Below, piece after piece: positions 53,209 to 63,918 of a DNA stretch of 64,000 bases. How positions within the stretch are numbered: the first letter of the stretch is position 1; each line of letters begins with the position of its first letter. The stretch spans positions 1 to 64,000 of the forward strand of contig NZ_JAERRL010000018.1 in NCBI RefSeq assembly GCF_016741785.1, read 5' to 3'. The notes below the pieces were generated by a model. It was not told where the DNA came from. It saw only the letters and a list, made by a program, of their open reading frames with translations, and ran no database searches. The DNA is from Streptomyces sp. 7-21. Lineage in GTDB: Bacteria; Actinomycetota; Actinomycetes; Streptomycetales; Streptomycetaceae. A program made the position numbers and the translations under genes.

Positions 53209-53973
53209 CTACGGCCAGTCCGGCAGCCGGGCGGCGGCCTCGTCCAGCAGGCGCCGCAGGGCCAGGGCGTCGGGCGCGAGCGCGGTGACCAGGACGGCCG
53301 GGCCGGCCAGCGGGGTGAGAACGGCGGTCTCGCCGAGCACAGCGGGCGCGGGCGGCCGGTCCTCCCAGGCGGGCTCCACCACGAGCAGCTGCCCCACCGC
53401 CCGGTGGCCGCCGAGGACCGCCCCGCCGTCCCAGCCGGGGACCCCGGGGCCGAAGGCCAGCTCCTGGTCGAGCAGCGGCCAGCCCTCGCGCCACACCGTC
53501 AGCCGCGCGGTCAGCCGGCCGGTCTCCTCCCCGGCGCGGCCCAGCACCTGCTCCTCGCGGTAGCGCAGGCGGGCGCTGGCCGCCAGGTCGACGCGGGTGG
53601 TCATCGCCAGCTCGCTGCCGCGCGCGCAGACCAGCGGCTCCGGCAGCCACGCCAGCCGGGCCCGCTCCCCCGCCGCCAGCCGCACGTCGTACGCGGCGGG
53701 CACCGGCGCGGGCCCCGGCAGGGCGACGGTCGCCGCCGCCGAGGTGACGCGCAGCGCGGCGCCGGGCGCGGCGGTGGCGGACAGCCGGAGCCGGTCGCCG
53801 TTGAGCGGGGCGGTCATGGCGCCGACGAGCGTGACGTGCGCGGTGCCGGGCTCCCCGCTCCCGGTGCGGCGCGGGGCGAACGGCCCGCCGCCGCGCAGTT
53901 CCGGCAGCGTGCCCCCGGGGCCGGCGGTGATCCGGGCCTCGGCCGTGACCGCGCCGCGCGCCGGGCGCGTCAC
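53209..53973 (-). CDS. ureD: Urease accessory protein UreD
   Basis: This protein of 254 residues is last in the urease operon. UreD binds apo-urease as a scaffold for UreF and UreG during nickel insertion. The sequence has the family features [41 protein letters not shown] (in several motifs, about 77-118) and [19 protein letters not shown] at 53973 overlaps the ureG stop codon (GTGA), so it is translationally coupled. It is variable, like all UreD proteins; the context supports the call strongly. Confidence 0.9.
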   Translation of the reverse strand: MTRPARGAVTAEARITAGPGGTLPELRGGGPFAPRRTGSGEPGTAHVTLVGAMTAPLNGDRLRLSATAAPGAALRVTSAAATVALPGPAPVPAAYDVRLAAGERARLAWLPEPLVCARGSELAMTTRVDLAASARLRYREEQVLGRAGEETGRLTARLTVWREGWPLLDQELAFGPGVPGWDGGAVLGGHRAVGQLLVVEPAWEDRPPAPAVLGETAVLTPLAGPAVLVTALAPDALALRRLLDEAAARLPDWP

Positions 53974-54653
53974 GCCCCGCCCCGCCAGGCGGCGAGCCGG
54001 GCGGTCACCCAGTCGGCGACGGGGCGCACGCCGTCCTGCGCGGTCAGCGAGGTCAGCACCACCGGCAGGCCGCCGCGCCGCGCCACCGCGTCGCGCTCCA
54101 TGACGGCCAGGTCGGCGCCGACGTAGGGCGCCAGGTCCGTCTTGTTGATGACCAGCAGGTCGGCCGTGGTGATGCCGGGCCCGCCCTTGCGCGGGATGTC
54201 GTCGCCCGCCGCCACGTCGATGACGAAGATCTGGGCGTCGACCAGACCGCTGGAGAACGTGGCGGTGAGGTTGTCGCCGCCGGACTCCACCAGCACCAGG
54301 TCGAGCGGCCCGGTCCGCTCCTGGAGCTCCTCGACGGCGTCGAGGTTGGCGGAGATGTCGTCCCGGATGGCGGTGTGCGGGCAGGCGCCGGTCTCGACGG
54401 CCGTGACGCGCTCGGGGGGCAGCACCGCGTGGCGCAGCAGGAAGTCGGCGTCCTCGCGCGTGTAGATGTCGTTGGTGACCACGCCCAGCGACAGGGTGTC
54501 GCGCAGCTCCCGGCACAGCGCGGCCACGGTGGCGGTCTTGCCCGAGCCGACCGGGCCGCCCAGGCCGATGCGCAGCGCCCGGGAGCCGGGCGCCGCGGGC
54601 GCGGCGGCGTGGGTGTGGCGCTCGGGATAGGTGCGCGGGTGGTCCAGGTGCAT
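53970..54653 (-). CDS. ureG: Urease accessory GTPase UreG
   Basis: This SIMIBI-class GTPase of 227 residues delivers nickel to urease. The P-loop is GPVGSGKT at 33-40, [12 protein letters not shown] carries the Cys-Pro-His metal motif near 107-118, [12 protein letters not shown] follows, and NKTDLA is the guanine-specificity motif. The first 18 residues are His-rich (H2, H5, H13, H15), a common nickel-buffering extension. It lies between ureF and ureD on the leftward operon. Confidence 0.95.
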   Translation of the reverse strand: MHLDHPRTYPERHTHAAAPAAPGSRALRIGLGGPVGSGKTATVAALCRELRDTLSLGVVTNDIYTREDADFLLRHAVLPPERVTAVETGACPHTAIRDDISANLDAVEELQERTGPLDLVLVESGGDNLTATFSSGLVDAQIFVIDVAAGDDIPRKGGPGITTADLLVINKTDLAPYVGADLAVMERDAVARRGGLPVVLTSLTAQDGVRPVADWVTARLAAWRGGA

Positions 54654-54705
54654 GGGACGGTCTCCTTCCGGAGTCGTGTCGGCGCTCAGGAGGCGTGGCG
54701 GAGCC

Positions 54706-55410
54706 TCAGGACGAGAAGAGGCGGACGGGCAGCGCCGCGTGCCGCTCGGCGGCGACGTCGAGCAGCGGCGCCGAGGCGGCGGGCAGGGCGGCCGTGCCGT
54801 GGCGCGCGGCCCCGGCCGCCGCCCGCGCCGCGCGCGCCGCGGTGGCGTCGACCGCGGGCGCCAGGCGGGCGGTCACGGCCGTGGCGGCGGCCGGGTCCAG
54901 GCTCAGCAGCCGGACGGCCGCCGAAGCGGGTCCGCTGACGGACTCGTAGGCGGCGGCCAGGGCGGCCTCCCGCGGGCCGAGCCCGGCGGCGCGGGCCACC
55001 AGCCCCAGCACCACGGGCTGGTGGAGGCCGGGCCTGCGCCCCGCCAGGTCGTCGAGGACGGGCGAGGGCCAGGTGGCGCGGGCGGCGCGCGCGAGCTGGC
55101 GGCCGAGCCGGCGGGCGGTCGTCCGCAGCGCGGGCGAGGGCGTGCGGGCGTCGGCCGCGGCGTCGAGTTCGCCGGGGTCCAGGCCGTCGCAGGCCGCGGC
55201 GGCGAGCGCGGCGGCGACCAGCCCGGCGGTGCGCAGGCGCCCGGCGCAGAACGCCTCCAGCGAGGCCGGATCCGTCACCCGCCCCGCGTGCACGGCGGCC
55301 TCCGCGCCGCCCGAGTGAGCGTGCGCGCCCGCGGGGAAACGGCCGTCCGCGAGCAGCAGCAGGGCGGCCGGCGGGGTGCCGTGCGCGCGGGGCGTGCCGT
55401 CGGTGCTCAT
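54706..55410 (-). CDS. ureF: Urease accessory protein UreF
   Basis: This helical protein of 234 residues has the UreF opening [24 protein letters not shown] (split, about 17-40) and the C-terminal LPVRLFSS typical of UreF. It acts as a GTPase gatekeeper for UreG in nickel insertion. It lies 13 bp downstream of ureC and 52 bp upstream of ureG. Confidence 0.93.
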   Translation of the reverse strand: MSTDGTPRAHGTPPAALLLLADGRFPAGAHAHSGGAEAAVHAGRVTDPASLEAFCAGRLRTAGLVAAALAAAACDGLDPGELDAAADARTPSPALRTTARRLGRQLARAARATWPSPVLDDLAGRRPGLHQPVVLGLVARAAGLGPREAALAAAYESVSGPASAAVRLLSLDPAAATAVTARLAPAVDATAARAARAAAGAARHGTAALPAASAPLLDVAAERHAALPVRLFSS

Positions 55411-55423
55411 GCCGCGCGGACTC

Positions 55424-57145
55424 TCAGAACAGGAAGTAGCGCTGCGCCATGGGCAGCTCGGCGGCCGGTTCCGGGGTGACGGGCTCGCCGTCGATGGTGA
55501 CGGTGAAGCTGTCGGGGTCGACCGCGACGTGGGGGCGCGCGTCGTTCAGCCGCATGTCGGCCTTGCCCCGGCCGCGGGTGCTGGCGGCGGCGACCAGCCG
55601 CTTGCCCAGCTCCAGGCGGTCCGCCAGGCCGTCGTCGAGGGCGAGCTGGGTGACGAAGTTCACCGAGTTCGCCGCCGGTGCCCGGCCCCGCGCGCCGTAC
55701 ATCGGGCGCGGCAGCACGGGCTGCGGCGTAGGGATCGAGGCGTTGGCGTCCCCCATCTGCGCGTAGGCGATCTGGCCGCCCTTGAGGACGAGCCGGGGCC
55801 GGACGCCGAAGAAGGCCGGGTCCCACAGCACCAGGTCGGCGAGCTTGCCGGGTTCGACCGAGCCGACCTCGTGGTCGATCCCCTGGACGATGGCCGGGTT
55901 GATCGTGTACTTCGCGACGTAGCGGCGGGCGCGGAGGTTGTCGGCCGCGCCGTCGCCCGGCAGCGGGCCCCGCCGCCGCTTCATCGCGTGCGCCGTCTGC
56001 CACGTCCGCGTCACCGTCTCCCCGATCCGGCCCATGGCCTGCGAGTCGGAGGAGATGACGGAGATCGCGCCCAGGTCGTGCAGCACGTCCTCGGCGGCGA
56101 TCGTGGTGGGCCGGATCCGGGACTCGGCGAAGGCGAGGTCCTCGGGCACCGCCGGGTTGAGGTGGTGGCACACCATGAGCATGTCGAGATGCTCGTCGAC
56201 GGTGTTCACGGTGTGCGGGCGGGTCGGGTTGGTGGAGCTGGGCAGGACGTTCGGCTCGGAGACGACGGTGATGATGTCGGGGGCGTGGCCGCCGCCCGCG
56301 CCCTCCGTGTGATACGTGTGCACCGCCCGTCCCCCGATCGCCGCCAGCGTGTCGCCCACGAAACCCGCCTCGTTCAGGGTGTCGGTGTGGAGGGCCAGCT
56401 GCGCGCCGGTCTCTTCGCAGACGCGCAGGCAGGCGTCGATGACGGCCGGGGTGGCACCCCAGTCCTCGTGGATCTTGAACGCGAGCGCGCCGCCGCGCAG
56501 CTGGCTGAGCAGCGCCTCGCGGGAGACCGTGCTGCCCTTGCCGAGCAGGCCGACGTTGACCGGGCAGCCGTCCATGGCCTGGAGCATCCGGGCGGTGTGC
56601 CACGGGCCCGGGGTGACGGTGGTGGCCTTGGAGCCCTCGGCCGGGCCGGTGCCGCCGCCGATGAGCGTGGTCACACCCGCCGCGAGCGCCTCGTCGGTGA
56701 GCTGCGGGCAGATGAAGTGGACGTGGGCGTCGATGGCACCCGCGGTCAGGATCTGCCCGTTGCCCGCGATGACCTCCGTCTCCGGGCCGACGACAAGCCG
56801 GGGGTGCACCCCGTCCATCGTGTCGGGGTTGCCCGCCTTGCCCAGCGCGGTGATCCGGCCGTCCCGGATGCCGACGTCGGCCTTCACGATGCCGGTGTGG
56901 TCCAGGACCACGGCTCCGGTGATCACGGTGTCGGGCGCGCCCTCGGCGCGGGAGGCGCGCGCCATGCCCATCGACTCCCGCAGCACCTTGCCGCCGCCGA
57001 AGACCGCCTCGTCCCCGGCGCGTCCGGGGCCGCCCGCGAGGTCCTGTTCGATCTCGATCAGCAGGTCGGTGTCGGCCAGCCGCACCCGGTCGCCCGCCGT
57101 GGGGCCGAAGAGCCCGGCGTACGCGGCCCGGCTCAGCCCGCTCAC
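55424..57145 (-). CDS. ureC: Urease alpha subunit UreC
   Basis: This is the catalytic urease subunit, 573 residues, a metal-dependent amidohydrolase barrel. The nickel ligands include H141 and H143 (AHVHF); the carbamylated Lys is K224 (FKIHEDWG). The flap Cys-His pair in MVCHHLNP and the [10 protein letters not shown] and GHAPD ligands are also present, so the site is intact. It hydrolyses urea to ammonia and carbamate in the cytoplasm. Its ATG overlaps the ureB stop by 4 bp (ATGA). Confidence 0.97.
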   Translation of the reverse strand: MSGLSRAAYAGLFGPTAGDRVRLADTDLLIEIEQDLAGGPGRAGDEAVFGGGKVLRESMGMARASRAEGAPDTVITGAVVLDHTGIVKADVGIRDGRITALGKAGNPDTMDGVHPRLVVGPETEVIAGNGQILTAGAIDAHVHFICPQLTDEALAAGVTTLIGGGTGPAEGSKATTVTPGPWHTARMLQAMDGCPVNVGLLGKGSTVSREALLSQLRGGALAFKIHEDWGATPAVIDACLRVCEETGAQLALHTDTLNEAGFVGDTLAAIGGRAVHTYHTEGAGGGHAPDIITVVSEPNVLPSSTNPTRPHTVNTVDEHLDMLMVCHHLNPAVPEDLAFAESRIRPTTIAAEDVLHDLGAISVISSDSQAMGRIGETVTRTWQTAHAMKRRRGPLPGDGAADNLRARRYVAKYTINPAIVQGIDHEVGSVEPGKLADLVLWDPAFFGVRPRLVLKGGQIAYAQMGDANASIPTPQPVLPRPMYGARGRAPAANSVNFVTQLALDDGLADRLELGKRLVAAASTRGRGKADMRLNDARPHVAVDPDSFTVTIDGEPVTPEPAAELPMAQRYFLF

Positions 57146-57483
57146 GCCGCGCCTCCCGTCCCGGTGCCCGTGCCGCCGCCGAGCGGGCCGCCGGTCTCGC
57201 CGCGCAGCCCGGGCACGGTCCGGCGGCCGGCCAGCGGCACCAGGGCCACCTCCACGGGGATGCCCGGCTCGAAGCGGACGGCCGTGCCCGCGGCGATGGC
57301 CAGGCGCTGGCCCCGGGCGGCGGCGCGGTCGAACTCCAGGCCGGGGTTGGCCTCGGCGAAGTGGTAGTGGGAGCCGACCTGGACGGGGCGGTCGGCGGTG
57401 TTGCGGACGGTGAGGCGGGTGACGGGGGCGCCCTCGTTGAGCGGCACCGGCTCCGGCGCGAAGAGGATCTCTCCGGGGATCAC
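57142..57483 (-). CDS. ureB: Urease beta subunit UreB
   Basis: This protein of 113 residues has the UreB pattern [17 protein letters not shown] at 2-18, [28 protein letters not shown] (split, about 25-52) and [13 protein letters not shown]. The GTG at 57483 gives the canonical start. The C-terminus is a Gly/Thr-rich tail encoded by repetitive GC-rich DNA. It lies 23 bp behind ureA. Confidence 0.95.
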   Translation of the reverse strand: MIPGEILFAPEPVPLNEGAPVTRLTVRNTADRPVQVGSHYHFAEANPGLEFDRAAARGQRLAIAAGTAVRFEPGIPVEVALVPLAGRRTVPGLRGETGGPLGGGTGTGTGGAA

Positions 57484-57506
57484 GTGACGGCCTCCTCGGG
57501 CACGGG

Positions 57507-57809
<303 letters not shown>

Positions 57810-57874
57810 GCGTCACACCTCACCGTCATCGGCCCGGAACCGGGCGCCGGGCACCGGAAGGTTAGTTCGAGTTC

Positions 57875-57890
57875 GTTACGGTCGCGTTAC
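57875..57890 (-). promoter_or_regulatory. Candidate GlnR box upstream of ureA
   Basis: In the ureA direction the sequence reads GTAAC-N6-GTAAC, which fits the a- and b-site pattern gTnAC-n6-GaAAC of GlnR; a weaker third half-site (GAACT) follows after 6 bp. ureA is a known GlnR target in Streptomyces coelicolor. Confidence 0.65.
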
Positions 57891-58011
57891 CGGCGCTTCG
57901 CCCGGCTTCCGTCACCGTGTGCGGTCACGGTGTGCACAGAAGTGGCCAGTGAGGCCCGGGGCAAGGCAGGGTAGGGGAGGACAAGCGGGACACAGACCCC
58001 CGTGCCAGTGA

Positions 58012-59076
<1,065 letters not shown>

Positions 59077-59084
59077 CCGCCGCG

Positions 59085-59108
59085 CGGGCCCCGGGCGCCC
59101 GGGGCCCG
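59085..59108. terminator. 24-bp perfect palindrome terminator
   Basis: CGGGCCCCGGGC is followed directly by its complement. It starts 8 bp after the asd stop and touches the stop of the convergent DUF5685 gene, so it serves both. Confidence 0.85.
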
Positions 59109-60287
59109 TCAGCAGTCGCAGCCGCAGTCGCAGCCGCCGCCCTCGCCGTTCCCGCAGCTGCAGCAGTCGCAGCAGTTGCCGCACGGCTCGCAGCAGTCGC
59201 ACCAGTGACAGCAGCCGGTGCGCTCCTTCCCGGTCCACGGGTCGTGGTACGGGTCCTTGCAGCAGATCTGGCAGCTGACGCACAGCCCCAGCCACACCAC
59301 GCAGCCGGCGATCAGCCCGCGCCGCCGTCCGGGCGGGGCGCCGGGCGGCGCGCCCGGCGGCGCACCGGGCGGCACGTGCGAGCAGGCGGGGGCGGCGGGG
59401 CCGAAGGCCCGGTCGATGGAGCGGCGCAGCTCGTGGACGAGCAGCAGGTGCGTGAGGCGGTCGCCGGCGATGTCCGTCTCGCGCAGCGCCAGCCTGATGC
59501 CGTGCGCCGCGTCGTCGCACAGCCGCCGCACCTCGGGCATCGGCGTGCCGGTGGCGGCGATCGGGTTCCACACCCCGGCCGCCGTGTCGGCCTCGAAGTC
59601 CTCGACGGCGTCCAGCAGGTGGGCCACGCGGCCGAAGAACCGCCCGGCCTCGGCCAGCGGCTCGGCGTTGCCGGGCCGGCCCGCCAGGTGGGCGGTGTGG
59701 GCGAACGCGGCGGCGGTCGCGGTCTCGGTGGGCTCGGTGACCGCCAGCAGGGGCGTGCCGGGCCCGGCGAGCGACTCCAGCCGCTGCTGCCGCTCGACGG
59801 CCTCGACCAGCACAGCCGTGTCGAAACCCACCCCGGCGCCGCCTTCGGCGGCCGCCCGGTCCCAGCGCCGCGCGACCCGGCTGGCCGCCGCGGCCAGCGG
59901 GCGGCGGGCCAGCAGCCCGTCGCCGTCCGCGACGTGGTCCCGGATCTTGGCGGAGGCCAGGACCAGCGAGACGGCCGCCGCCAGGTCGGCGCCCTCACCG
60001 CGCACGATCCTGGCCGGGCGCATGCCGCGCAGCGGGCACGGCCCCGCGGTGCGCCGGTGGCGCGCCTCCCCGGCGCGGGCCTGCGCCTCGTAGAGCACGG
60101 AGATCAGCAGCCCGTCGTAGTTGGTCGCCAGCCGCGCTGACTGGCCGTGTGTGGCGCGCAGCGCCAGGCACAGGCCGCACAGGTGCGCCAGCCAGGTGCG
60201 GTGCAGCCCTTCGGGCAGCCGGTGCTGGCAGGGTCTGATGATTCCGAACACGCCTCCCCCGTTTCCCCCTGACACGTCGTGCTTCAT
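59109..60287 (-). CDS. DUF5685 protein with cysteine-rich C-terminal tail
   Basis: This protein of 392 residues has a helical N-terminal domain (1-310) with an early Cys motif HLCGLCLALRATHG, then GPCPLRGM, in the layout of DUF5685, which has no known function. Three PPGA repeats follow, then a hydrophobic stretch (GLIAGCVVWLGLCVSCQ) and a tail in which 20 of the last 65 residues are Cys, mostly as CC and CxC pairs, ending CDCGCDC. The tail looks like a metal-binding or disulfide-rich segment. It is monocistronic. Membrane attachment by the short hydrophobic stretch is possible. Confidence 0.85.
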   Translation of the reverse strand: MKHDVSGGNGGGVFGIIRPCQHRLPEGLHRTWLAHLCGLCLALRATHGQSARLATNYDGLLISVLYEAQARAGEARHRRTAGPCPLRGMRPARIVRGEGADLAAAVSLVLASAKIRDHVADGDGLLARRPLAAAASRVARRWDRAAAEGGAGVGFDTAVLVEAVERQQRLESLAGPGTPLLAVTEPTETATAAAFAHTAHLAGRPGNAEPLAEAGRFFGRVAHLLDAVEDFEADTAAGVWNPIAATGTPMPEVRRLCDDAAHGIRLALRETDIAGDRLTHLLLVHELRRSIDRAFGPAAPACSHVPPGAPPGAPPGAPPGRRRGLIAGCVVWLGLCVSCQICCKDPYHDPWTGKERTGCCHWCDCCEPCGNCCDCCSCGNGEGGGCDCGCDC

Positions 60288-60324
60288 GCGTGCCGTGCGC
60301 GTCGGCGCTGCGCACGGACTGATG

Positions 60325-60358
60325 CGGAGGCCCCGGCCCGCACGGGCCGGGGCCTCCG
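60325..60358 (-). terminator. Hairpin terminator after the first protease gene
   Basis: A perfect 16-bp stem (60325-60340 with 60343-60358) has a 2-base centre. It lies 57 bp past the stop of the leftward protease gene and upstream of the DUF5685 gene. Confidence 0.8.
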
Positions 60359-60415
60359 TAGTCTGCCATCTTCACGGGCGGCCCGCGGTGTCAGGGGCCG
60401 CCCGCGGGCGGTCGG

Positions 60416-61498
60416 TTACGGGAGCGTGGCGCCGGTCGCCGCCAGCGCGTCGGCCACCGGGTAGAAGAACGTCGTCCCGCCGAACGTGCAGTCGCCGCTG
60501 CCGCCGGAGGTCAGCCCGAGCGCGGTGCTGCCGGAGAACAGCGCGCCGCCGCTGTCGCCGGGCTCGGCGCAGACGTTGGTCTGGATGGTGCCCCTGACGA
60601 CGCCCTCCGGGTACTCGACGGACACGTCAAGGCCGGTGACCTCGCCGCCGTGCAGGCCGGTCGTGCTGCCGCTGCGCTGGACCTCCTGGCCCACCACGGC
60701 CTCACCGGCGCCGGTGATCTGCTGCTGGCTGCCGTTGTACAGGTTCACGGCGCTCGGAGCGTCCACGCTGGAGGTGTACTCGACCAGCGCGTAGTCCGCG
60801 CCGGGGAAGACGCTCTCGGTCGTCACGCCGACCTCGGAGCCGCCGGAGGAGCCGGACCAGCCGGTGCCGACGCCGCCGCAGTGGCCCGCCGTCAGGAAGG
60901 CGGGCGAGCCGTTGACGGTCACGTTGAAGCCCAGCGAGCAGCGCGCGTTCGAGGTGTAGATCGCGTCACCGCCCGCGAGGTAGGGAGTGAACTCGCCCTC
61001 GACGCGCTCGAAGCTGGCCTTGCTGCCCAGCGCTTCCACGCCGTCGCGGACCGCCTCCAGCTCGCTGCCGGTCACAGTCGAGTCGACGGTGACCTTCACG
61101 GTGTTGCTGACCGGGTCGATGGACCAGGCGGTGCCGGGAACGGAGAACTCCTCCACCGCCGCCTTGGCGGCGGTCAGCTCCGCCATGCTGTTCTCGACGA
61201 TCCGGGCCTGGGCGCCGGCCGCCTCCACCTGGTCTGCGGCCTCGGCGTCCAGGACGTTCACGATGAGCGTTCCTGACGCGCTGTCGTAATAACTGCCCGC
61301 CGCGGTGTCGCTGAGCTGCTCGGTGAGGGTGGCGGACAGCTGGCCCGCCTCCTGCGAGGACAGGACGCGGGGCTCACTGTCCGAGGATGTGGGGGTGGTG
61401 GCATTCGCCTGCGAGACGGCGAGAGAGCCCGCCATCAGGGCTGCGATGCCGGTGACGGCCGCCGCGGCGCGCCGCCGTGTGGTGCGTCGGTGTGTCAC
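60416..61498 (-). CDS. Secreted streptogrisin-like S1 protease, larger form
   Basis: This serine protease of 360 residues has a signal peptide (Arg-rich start, hydrophobic core about 11-30), a long alpha-lytic-type pro-region (about 33-173) and a mature protease from about 174 (LAGGDAIYTSNARC). The catalytic triad is H206 (LTAGHC), D235 (DYALVEY) and S316 (GDSGG); Cys pairs at 187/207 and 310/337 fit the family disulfides. GTG at 61498 has GGAGGAAA upstream. It is a paralogue of the next protease gene, with which it is in tandem but has its own terminator. Confidence 0.93.
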   Translation of the reverse strand: MTHRRTTRRRAAAAVTGIAALMAGSLAVSQANATTPTSSDSEPRVLSSQEAGQLSATLTEQLSDTAAGSYYDSASGTLIVNVLDAEAADQVEAAGAQARIVENSMAELTAAKAAVEEFSVPGTAWSIDPVSNTVKVTVDSTVTGSELEAVRDGVEALGSKASFERVEGEFTPYLAGGDAIYTSNARCSLGFNVTVNGSPAFLTAGHCGGVGTGWSGSSGGSEVGVTTESVFPGADYALVEYTSSVDAPSAVNLYNGSQQQITGAGEAVVGQEVQRSGSTTGLHGGEVTGLDVSVEYPEGVVRGTIQTNVCAEPGDSGGALFSGSTALGLTSGGSGDCTFGGTTFFYPVADALAATGATLP

Positions 61499-62171
61499 GC
61501 TCGTTTCCTCCTGTGGGGGTTGGAGCCGGACGGCTCCGGAGAGAGCACGGGCGTGCGCGTCCCGGGACCAGGCCGGGCCGGACACGTCCATGCCAAGCGG
61601 TCTGGCGAGTATCGCCAGCCAGGCATGGCGCGCACAAGAACAAGTTCACGCCCCGACCATATGAACACATCGAGGGCATGAATCCTCACACCTCACGCAG
61701 AACACTCCGGCTATTCGCGCAGCGGGCCCACAACGAGAGGCCCCGAGGGGGGTGCGTGCTGGTTCCGTGCGAGCAAACCAGCCATGAACATAAGGTCTAC
61801 ACCTGTCTGAAAATAATCGGTTGGGGTCCGCTCATCGCACCAGGCCGTCCGTTTTCCGGAGCGCACGAGCCCGCGCACGGTGGCGCGCGAGGGCTTTCTG
61901 CGGCGCTCCAGCAGCCCTCCAGGGTCCCGTGAGCATTTCTGGGAGGGCAGCCGCCGCCGCTGCCGCGGAGAACGAGACGCGCCACCTGGTGGCGCCGGGA
62001 GGGCGGCGTGACCTGCCAGGGCGGACGGCGCGGCGCCGGGACCCCGCCAGCAGCGGCCGTCCGGCCACCCGCGCTCCGTCCCGCCGCTCCGTATCCCCCC
62101 AGGGACGCACGAAGGCGCCCCCGCCCGGACGTGCCGGGCGGGGGCGGGAGGAGTGTGACGCGCGTCCCCTG
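61499..62171. other. Region between the two protease genes
   Basis: This 673-bp gap holds the promoter and leader of the first protease gene at its left, including an AT-richer patch near 61640-61830. The terminator of the second gene is at its right end. I see no gene in it. Confidence 0.55.
62116..62146 (-). terminator. Hairpin terminator after the second protease gene
   Basis: A perfect 13-bp stem (62116-62128 with 62134-62146) with a 5-base loop lies 25 bp past the stop codon. Confidence 0.8.
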
Positions 62172-63086
62172 CTAGAAGACGTCGACGCCGTAGGCGTCCA
62201 GCGCCTCGACGACGGGCTGGAAGTACGTCGTGCCGCCGAACGTGCAGTCGCCGCTGCCGCCGGAGGTGAGGCCGATCGCGGTCGAGCCGGAGAACAGCGG
62301 ACCGCCGCTGTCGCCCGGCTCAGCGCAGACGTTGGTCTGGATCAGGCCGTAGACGATGTCCCCGCCGCCGTAGTTCACGGTGTAGTTGAGCCCGGTGACC
62401 GTGCCGCTGTGCAGTCCGGTGGTGCTGCCGCTGCGCTGCACGGACAGGCCGACCGTGGCGTTGGCGGCCCCGGTGATGTCACGGGTCGAGCCGTTGTACA
62501 GGTTCACCTCGCCCGGGTGGGGAACCGAGGAGCTGTACTGCACCAGGCCGTAGTCGTTGCCCGGGAAGCTGCTTCCCACGGTCGGGCCGATCACGGTGCT
62601 GCCGCTGGAGTTGGCGTACCACGTGCCCGCGCCGTCGGTGCAGTGACCGGCGGTGAGCATGTAGTACGTGTTGCCGCTCCGCACGTTGAAGCCGGCGGAG
62701 CAGCGCCAGCTGCTCGCGTAGATCGCGTCGCCGCCCGCGACGTACCGCTGGAGCGTGCCCTCCGTACGCTCCACGGTGATCGCGTCCGCGAGGCTGCCCG
62801 CGCTGTCCTTGATCTCTTCGATCTCCGCCTCGGAGACCGTCTCGTCGACCGACAGGAGAACCTCGTTGGTCTCCGGGTCGATGGTCCAGGCCGTGCCGGC
62901 CACGTCCGCCTCGAGGATGGCGTCGCTGGCGGCCGTCAGCTGTGCCCTGCTGAACGTCCTGGCGTCGTCCGCCTGGGCGGCGCTCGGCGCGAGGAAGGCG
63001 GCGAGCGCGAGGAGGCCCGTTGCCGCGACGATCGGCCGCAGCCGCCGGGCCAGGCTTCTGTGGGGGTGGGTGCGCTTGGAACTCAC
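62172..63086 (-). CDS. Secreted streptogrisin-like S1 protease
   Basis: This protein of 304 residues is of the usual streptogrisin A/B size. It has a signal peptide (basic start, core about 18-38, cleavage near AQA-DD), a pro-region (about 40-116) and a mature part from about 117 ([13 protein letters not shown]). The triad is H148 (LTAGHC), D178 (NDYGLVQY) and S260 (GDSGG); Cys pairs 129/149 and 254/281 are present. GTG at 63086 is set by AGGAGG. Its mature domain is strongly similar to the neighbouring protease, so this is a tandem duplication with different pro-region lengths. Confidence 0.94.
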   Translation of the reverse strand: MSSKRTHPHRSLARRLRPIVAATGLLALAAFLAPSAAQADDARTFSRAQLTAASDAILEADVAGTAWTIDPETNEVLLSVDETVSEAEIEEIKDSAGSLADAITVERTEGTLQRYVAGGDAIYASSWRCSAGFNVRSGNTYYMLTAGHCTDGAGTWYANSSGSTVIGPTVGSSFPGNDYGLVQYSSSVPHPGEVNLYNGSTRDITGAANATVGLSVQRSGSTTGLHSGTVTGLNYTVNYGGGDIVYGLIQTNVCAEPGDSGGPLFSGSTAIGLTSGGSGDCTFGGTTYFQPVVEALDAYGVDVF

Positions 63087-63455
63087 TCTTTCCTCCTGTA
63101 AGGAATCTGGGCACCACCGGACGGCGGGACCCGTGAGGCGTGGCCAGGGGCGGAGCCGGTAGGGCATGCCCCTGACAAGCGCTGCACCCGAGTCTTCTCA
63201 CCGGCGACCGTGTTGTCGAGGACGCCTTTCGGCCAGGCGATCACGGCCGGTCACCCATCTGGCGGCATAGCGTCAACTCACACAGCGTCAGGGTGCCATT
63301 ACCACATCAGTCCTGATGAGACGGTGATTCGTATGCACCAGAACCGTCACGAAACATGGGCTGGAGCGCAATCCACTTGGCGCATCGTCCGTGACATGAA
63401 AGACCATAGGGAAGCGGACGAGAACGCAGGGGCCGCGTGAGGAGAGGAGGAGTCC
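63087..63455. other. Divergent promoter region, protease / SepF
   Basis: This 369-bp gap holds promoters for the leftward protease and the rightward SepF gene. An AT-richer stretch lies near 63290-63400. The short open frame inside it (63210-63440) has no family features and poor start signals, so it is not called. Confidence 0.5.
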
Positions 63456-63893
63456 ATGGGATCGGTACGACGGGCGAGCGCCTGGCTGGGGCTGGTCGAC
63501 GACAGCGAGCGCTACTACGACGACGAGTACGCCGAGGGCCCCGAGCCCGGTGACACCGCCGAGCCGTGGACCACCGACCCGCGAGTGCGCGTGGCAGCGG
63601 ACGCCGCCCACGAGCAGGGCGGCAGGATCGCCACCGTCACCCCGGACAGCTTCCGGGACGCGCGCCGGATCGGCGAGCTGTTCCGCGACGGCGTCCCGGT
63701 CATCATGAACCTCACGCTCATGGAGCCCGCCGACGCCAAGCGCGTGGTCGACTTCGCCGCCGGCCTGATCTTCGGGCTGCGCGGCGACATCGAGCGCGTC
63801 GCCAACCGCGTCTTCCTGCTGACGCCGTCGCGCTACGAGGTGGTCAGCGCCGCGCGCAGCACCACGGACGACGGCTTCTACAACCAGAGCTGA
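63456..63893 (+). CDS. SepF-like cell-division protein
   Basis: This protein of 145 residues starts [14 protein letters not shown] (an amphipathic, membrane-binding type N-terminus) with an acidic linker to about 50. The SepF core domain follows (about 58-135, including [39 protein letters not shown], split). SepF anchors FtsZ to the membrane; Streptomyces carry SepF plus SepF-like paralogues (SflA, SflB). The position near dnaE2 recalls the SflA region of S. coelicolor from memory, so this may be a paralogue rather than the main SepF in the ftsZ cluster. AGGAGGAG precedes the start. Confidence 0.9.
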   Translation: MGSVRRASAWLGLVDDSERYYDDEYAEGPEPGDTAEPWTTDPRVRVAADAAHEQGGRIATVTPDSFRDARRIGELFRDGVPVIMNLTLMEPADAKRVVDFAAGLIFGLRGDIERVANRVFLLTPSRYEVVSAARSTTDDGFYNQS

Positions 63894-63918
63894 CGGCTTC
63901 CCGGGGCCTGCCCGCCAG

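Noticed and set aside
55376-57367. Long open frame (663 codons) opposite ureC
   Set aside because: Antisense of the urease genes, with Gly/Val/Arg-rich composition and no ribosome binding site.
61821-63101. Open frame of 426 codons on the plus strand over the second protease
   Set aside because: Shadow of the protease gene; the minus strand has a full catalytic triad, signal peptide and ribosome binding site.
63210-63440. Small gene (76 codons) upstream of sepF
   Set aside because: His/Thr-rich translation with no family features and no ribosome binding site; it overlaps the promoter region.
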